Both the position numbers and the translations under genes were made by a program. From JANXQE01 sp035651635 (GTDB lineage: Bacteria; Verrucomicrobiota; Verrucomicrobiia; Limisphaerales; UBA8199), in the NCBI GenBank assembly GCA_035651635.1, contig DASRFK010000149.1, positions 1 to 7,793 of the forward strand: a stretch of 7,793 bases of DNA, read 5' to 3'. Shown here in pieces: positions 4,559 to 7,793 of the stretch. A model generated the notes under the pieces. It had not been told where the DNA came from. It made no database searches and worked only from the letters and a program-made list of their open reading frames with translations. Within the stretch, counting starts at the first letter, position 1; each line of letters begins with the position of its first letter.

Positions 4559-5599
4559 ATGCAGAGAGATATTGTGTTTTTTGTCCGCGGAATTCCAAAG
4601 GATCGATTGGTGCAAAATCCTGGGGTTTTCTTTATGGCTCCTATAGTGCAGCCGCTGCATTCCCAGATTTATGAAGGGGCCGCCAATATCCCGATCCTCC
4701 AAAAGTTTTTTGGAAAAACCATTGGTGTTGTGGCCGTTGACTTTCGTAACGACTTTGAGGACGAAAGAACCGCTGTTTACCAAGCCTGGAGAAGGCTGCT
4801 TGGAATTTGCGACGGCCTTAACCTAATCGTCGACGCCTTTCAGCCCGACGTTTGTCAGGTGATCAAGCTGCGCGAGGCCAATGCGCCCGGTGCGAAGCTC
4901 ATGCGTTACGTTGCTGAAACGTGGATACATTTTCATCGAGACGGCTCTGATTCTCCTAAAAAGTGGACAGCCAGTCGCGATGCGCTGTTCAACAGGCTTT
5001 GCACTTTTTTTGACCTTGTTGCGTCAGGTTCTCCGAAATACAAGACAGAACTGGGCTACCAAATTGCGATCTCCGCAAAAATGTTTCGATGCGGATCTGA
5101 GTCAAAGAGCTTCGGCGTAGAATTTCTCTGCAAGTTTTCCGCCCTTGAGGGTTTGGTGTGTGGGCCAATTCAGTCGGAGAAGCATAAGATTTTAAAGGAG
5201 CGATTGGGTTTGCTATTCCACGGAAGCGGCTCCGCCGTTGCAGCTGATATTTCACGCCTTTGGATGTTGCGCTGCGAAGCCAGCCACCAGGCAAAGGCAT
5301 TTTACGACGAGGATATGCCGGACTCAAAAGTGCCACAATGTGAGATCGTAGCGCTAGAGCGTTTCTTCACTGGGGTGCTCGTTTTTGCCCTCGATCATCT
5401 TGAAGACGTTCAAAAGATTAGTTCACTTTGGTCGAGAGTAGGAAGCTACACATTACCGGAATACGCAAGGATGGAGAGGCCAGCAGACATGCAAAAACTG
5501 GCGATGCTGAACTTTTTAGAACCGACACCATGGCAGTGGCAAGATGCTGGCGCTTTGATCGACGCAACTCATGAAGCCGTGCGAGCCAACAACGAGTAA
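4559..5599 (+). CDS. Putative HEPN (Apea-like) domain protein
   Basis: A 346-aa protein with no signal peptide or membrane helix. The N-terminal half (1-150) is unrecognised. The region from about 165 to 285 is helical and resembles the Apea-like HEPN family: a helix with FLCKFSALEGLVCG, a lysine-rich helix (SEKHKILKERLGLLF), then ISRLWMLRCEASH, where R238-CEAS-H243 fits the R-x4-6-H signature of HEPN ribonucleases. Such domains often act as toxins or RNA-cleaving effectors in defence and stress systems. Catalysis here is inferred from one motif. The ATG at 4559 opens with MQRDIVFFVRG. A TTG at 4526 would add 11 residues and is less likely. It is 39 bases behind the ligase with no obvious promoter between, so the two are probably cotranscribed. 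It ends one base before a fragment of an unrelated gene. Confidence 0.6.
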   Translation: MQRDIVFFVRGIPKDRLVQNPGVFFMAPIVQPLHSQIYEGAANIPILQKFFGKTIGVVAVDFRNDFEDERTAVYQAWRRLLGICDGLNLIVDAFQPDVCQVIKLREANAPGAKLMRYVAETWIHFHRDGSDSPKKWTASRDALFNRLCTFFDLVASGSPKYKTELGYQIAISAKMFRCGSESKSFGVEFLCKFSALEGLVCGPIQSEKHKILKERLGLLFHGSGSAVAADISRLWMLRCEASHQAKAFYDEDMPDSKVPQCEIVALERFFTGVLVFALDHLEDVQKISSLWSRVGSYTLPEYARMERPADMQKLAMLNFLEPTPWQWQDAGALIDATHEAVRANNE

Positions 5600-5601
5600 G
5601 A

Positions 5602-6030
5602 TATCATGCGTGGGTTGGCTTCGACAAGAAGCAACGCCGGGGCGTGGTGGTGTTGACCACAGCAAACGATGTCTCTTCCGAAGCGATTGGTTGGACGCTG
5701 CTCCTGCGACTGCCCTTGAAGCGTGAAAACGCCAACGAATTCGCCAAAGCGATCGTTGGTCTCGGATTTATGTTTGATCTCGACCAGACGCACACGCTCC
5801 GGATTACGAAAGTCTATCCAAAATCTTCCGCAGGACAGGCCGGCCTGTCTTCCGGGCTGATAATTGAAAAAATCAATGCTGTTCCAACCGCAGGCAAAAG
5901 CCTTGCAGAGTGCTTCAGTCTTCTCCGCGCAAACGGCAGCCCCAAAGTGCGGGTGGAACTGGTCAACCAAGAACGGCAGGAGACGAACACAGTGGAGTTG
6001 ACGAGAGGGAAATTCCTAACTTCAGGCTAA
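5602..6030 (+). pseudogene. 5'-truncated serine beta-lactamase-like gene with C-terminal PDZ domain
   Basis: In this frame the first recognisable residues are YHAWVGFDKKQRRGVVVL, the last strands of the class C beta-lactamase/DD-peptidase-like fold (typically F-x-GFDP...GVVVL-N). The catalytic SxxK, YxN and KTG-type motifs, which lie upstream in the family, are absent. After a helix and linker comes a PDZ-like module at about 5770-6025: LRITKVYPKSSAGQAGLSSG, then IIEKINAVPT and a final beta strand. Automated gene calling would start at the GTG run at 5644 and yield a 128-aa protein keeping the PDZ. Homology begins directly after the stop of the HEPN gene, so the junction is near 5600. The stop is TAA at 6028-6030. 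The frame is otherwise intact, so loss of the front looks recent, and expression of a PDZ-only product cannot be excluded. Confidence 0.6.
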
Positions 6031-6073
6031 TGGCCCTCGGCCCCAACAGGGCTTTGTCTTGGCAAAACCTATT

Positions 6074-6087
6074 AATTGGTGCCAATT
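6074..6087. promoter_or_regulatory. AATTGG-TG-CCAATT dyad upstream of the esterase
   Basis: A 6-bp perfect inverted repeat lies about 107 bases before the esterase ATG, in the 163-base gap after the PDZ fragment. Its outer flanks CCT and AGG are also complementary but offset. It could be an operator. It does not resemble a Fur box, and I cannot pin a promoter to it. Confidence 0.3.
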
Positions 6088-6193
6088 CAGGCCACGTCCC
6101 GCGAATCCCGCCTATCCATGATCGAGAAACGCGATGTCGAAAACTCAAAAGACAAGGGTTGATTTGACTGGTTAGATTAGCGACACCATCCAC

Positions 6194-7465
6194 ATGAGAA
6201 GCCTGTCCAGTCGATATCTCCACCTCCTTTTACCCCTGCTCTTTAGCGTGCCACACCTGAGCGAATCGCAGGAGGCGGGAGACGGGCAGTTACGCAGCCC
6301 TCGAATTTCTGCGCTCAAGAATGAACTGGGCCACGGAAATCGATCGGCCCTTGAGCGATTCTGGATTGAGGCAGATGGCAATGCTCCGCTTATTGAGAAA
6401 TTCGCTAACGACGATGGGCTGCTTCTAGTTACCTTCCTTTGGCGTGGCGGGTCGGAGGTTTCAAGCGTTCTTTTACAGGGCGGACCACCTACACCGGCTC
6501 AAAAATTGCTCGTTCGATTGGCAGATACGGACCTCTGGTTCCGAACTGATCCAATTCCCCAGGATGCTCGCTTCACTTATGGGTTTGAGGTCCGCACCAA
6601 TCAGAACATTGCGACTGGGGTCGAAGCGGTTCCCGATAAATTGAACCACCATTCCTTTGATTGGCGATCCTTCGTCGAACTGCCAACTGCTCCGCCGCAA
6701 CCGTGGATAGAGCGTCTGCCTGATGTGCCACAAGGTAGAATCACAGTCTCCAAAATCCAAAGCAAATGCCTGAGTGCGGAGCGGGAAATTGGAATTTATA
6801 CACCCGCGGACTACTCCCCCCACGTCAGGCCCTGTAACATTCTGATCGTATTCGACGGTCAAGCCTATCGGGAAGTTATGCCATTACCCGTGATCCTGGA
6901 CAATTTAATCGCAAAGGCTCAGATTCCACCGACAATTGCCATTGGAATACCCAACCCCTCTCACGAAATTCGCCAAAGAGACCTTCATTGCTATGATCCA
7001 TTTGCTGATTTTATTGCCAAAGAGCTAATTCCGTGGGCCAGGAAGAACTACAACATTAGCTCTGATCCTCATCGTGCGGTTGTTGCCGGGTCCAGCGCCG
7101 GAGGGCTTACTGCGGCCTTCTGCGCGTTTCGCTATCCGAAAGTATTTGGAAATGTCCTCTCTCAGTCTGGATCGTTCTGGTATGCCCCAGGCCAACGTGA
7201 TTCGCTTCCTGACTACCTCCAGGAACGAGGATGGCTGACACGTCAATTTGTGTCCACGCAGCGGCTGCCGATTCACTTTTTCATCGAGACTGGCCGTTTC
7301 GAGTTTCAAGCCCAGGTGTTCGATCATCACCGCATTCGAGACGTATTGGAAGCCAAGGGATATCCAGTCATTTACCGTGAATACAATGGGGGGCATGATT
7401 ATTTCAACTGGCGAGGCACGTTTGGGGACGGCTTAATATCGCTGTTCGGAAAAGGAAACGGATGA
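6194..7465 (+). CDS. Exported enterochelin-esterase-like (Fes/esterase D) hydrolase
   Basis: An alpha/beta-hydrolase of 423 aa. It opens with MRSLSSRYLHLLLPLLFSVP, a signal peptide likely cleaved near SES-QE. Next comes an N-terminal beta-sandwich (about 60-160: LLLVTFLWRG, LVRLADTDLWFRTD, FTYGFEV) like the substrate-binding domain of Fes-type esterases. The catalytic domain starts near KCLSAEREIGIYTPADY (191-207) with the strand ILIVFDGQAY (216-225), the nucleophile elbow GSSAGG (serine 301) and GGHDYFNWR (399-407, histidine 401). The acid residue is probably in ETGRFE (365-370). Family members hydrolyse ester bonds in siderophores or in carbohydrate and feruloyl esters. Export argues against cytoplasmic siderophore release and for an extracellular or periplasmic ester substrate, which is inference. 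The ATG is preceded by a weak ribosome site. The gene is complete and appears to be a single transcription unit. Confidence 0.88.
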   Translation: MRSLSSRYLHLLLPLLFSVPHLSESQEAGDGQLRSPRISALKNELGHGNRSALERFWIEADGNAPLIEKFANDDGLLLVTFLWRGGSEVSSVLLQGGPPTPAQKLLVRLADTDLWFRTDPIPQDARFTYGFEVRTNQNIATGVEAVPDKLNHHSFDWRSFVELPTAPPQPWIERLPDVPQGRITVSKIQSKCLSAEREIGIYTPADYSPHVRPCNILIVFDGQAYREVMPLPVILDNLIAKAQIPPTIAIGIPNPSHEIRQRDLHCYDPFADFIAKELIPWARKNYNISSDPHRAVVAGSSAGGLTAAFCAFRYPKVFGNVLSQSGSFWYAPGQRDSLPDYLQERGWLTRQFVSTQRLPIHFFIETGRFEFQAQVFDHHRIRDVLEAKGYPVIYREYNGGHDYFNWRGTFGDGLISLFGKGNG

Positions 7466-7712
7466 TCGTCAAATGTCACGGATGCTCCCAAGATCCCTCA
7501 CGGGAATAAGCAGATTTAAATGGGGTGGTCTGACGCAAGGCGGTCTTGCGAAAGCATTTTTCCCAACAAGTGGAGTATGATCGCGCCGTTGTCAAAATTG
7601 ATGGACTGGTCGGCCATTCAGACTGTGGCAGCGATGATGCCTGCCAATGCAGAGTATCCGTATTGCTAACCCCACCTAGTCAGGGCGCGCTTGAGTCTGC
7701 GAAGATGGCGGC
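7466..7712. other. Gap after the esterase, no gene recognised
   Basis: These 247 bases carry the weak hairpin at 7534-7550 and a 30-codon ATG frame at 7577-7669 (MIAPLSKLMDW and on) with GGAG only one base before the start. I see no homology and do not call it. The last 40 bases should hold the left end of the IS, but I cannot mark a terminal repeat with one end only. Confidence 0.4.
7534..7561 (+). terminator. Weak intrinsic terminator after the esterase
   Basis: CGCAAG-GCGGT-CTTGCG (7534-7550) makes a 6-bp stem with a 5-base loop. A run of five T follows at 7557-7561, six bases after the stem, which is further than usual, so efficiency would be poor. It lies about 70 bases after the esterase stop. 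Confidence 0.35.
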
Positions 7713-7793
7713 ATGGCAAAAATCCGATCGACTCGACAGCACTTCACGGCTAGGCAACGCGCCCAAATTATCCAGGATTACCGTCAGGCTCAG
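7713..7793 (+). CDS. IS66-type transposase accessory protein TnpA, N-terminal part
   Basis: Twenty-seven codons from the ATG at 7713 to the window edge begin MAKIRSTRQHFTARQRAQII and continue QDYRQAQ. The basic start, the F-(T/S)-x-x-Q-R-A element and the I-x-x-Y-R helix match the opening of the small IS66-family TnpA/OrfA proteins, which carry a helix-turn-helix and sit ahead of TnpB and TnpC. With so few residues another helix-turn-helix transposase OrfA (IS3-like) remains possible. It suggests that an insertion sequence begins at about 7670-7710 and continues beyond the window. Confidence 0.5.
   Translation, partial: MAKIRSTRQHFTARQRAQIIQDYRQAQ

Noticed and set aside
4526..4562. TTGACA (4526-4531) as a -35 box for the HEPN gene
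   Set aside because: No acceptable -10 at 16-19 bases; the first AT-rich candidate overlaps the start codon.
7577..7669. 30-codon ORF between the esterase and the IS
   Set aside because: Shine-Dalgarno spacing of one base, no homology seen, ordinary length for a chance frame.
1..7793. tRNA, rRNA or CRISPR array
   Set aside because: No cloverleaf-like or rRNA-like stretch noticed and no regularly spaced direct repeats; the repeats present are hairpins and attC sites.

Overview
The window reads as accessory DNA from a mid- to high-GC environmental bacterium. Protein styles (standalone LigD-type ATP ligase, truncated beta-lactamase-PDZ gene, secreted Fes-like esterase, IS66-type OrfA) and two odd promoter modules make Verrucomicrobiota or a neighbouring soil phylum a guess, not a proof. 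Every gene I can support is on the + strand.

Layout. 1-260: a perfect dyad, a ribosome site and a broken ORF that looks like a scar joining gene fragments. 261-1249: a five-segment membrane protein followed by a second hydrophobic frame, possibly one gene split by a 1-base slip. 1250-1478: a gap with no gene that ends in a perfect 13-bp hairpin. 1479-2752: a run of integron gene cassettes. Three attC sites (1823-1947, 2220-2309, 2662-2752) share one orientation and delimit three complete cassettes, each with one small ORF: an unknown 110-aa protein, a 93-aa two-TM protein and a 111-aa lipoprotein. The first bases of each cassette are complementary to the R'' box at its own end, exactly in two cases and with one mismatch in the third. 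A fourth cassette-like gene (2776-3012) has no clear attC behind it. No integrase gene is present, so this is the interior or edge of a chromosomal array, or a cluster of attC sites lacking an integrase.

3013-5599: two genes start from almost identical promoter-hairpin-start modules (3022-3067 and 3504-3551). The first is a small three-TM protein. The second is an ATP-dependent DNA ligase with its adenylation and OB domains but no polymerase or nuclease domain. The ligase is followed after 39 bases by a gene whose C-terminal half looks like a HEPN (Apea-like) domain with an R-x4-H motif. Ligase plus HEPN is the most plausible candidate for an undescribed functional pair here.

5600-7793: a 5'-truncated serine beta-lactamase-like gene with a C-terminal PDZ domain, a complete exported enterochelin-esterase-like hydrolase, a 250-bp gap with a weak terminator, and the first 27 codons of an IS66-type TnpA running off the right edge. 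Gene fragments, cassette sites and the IS together point to a plastic, recombination-prone region.
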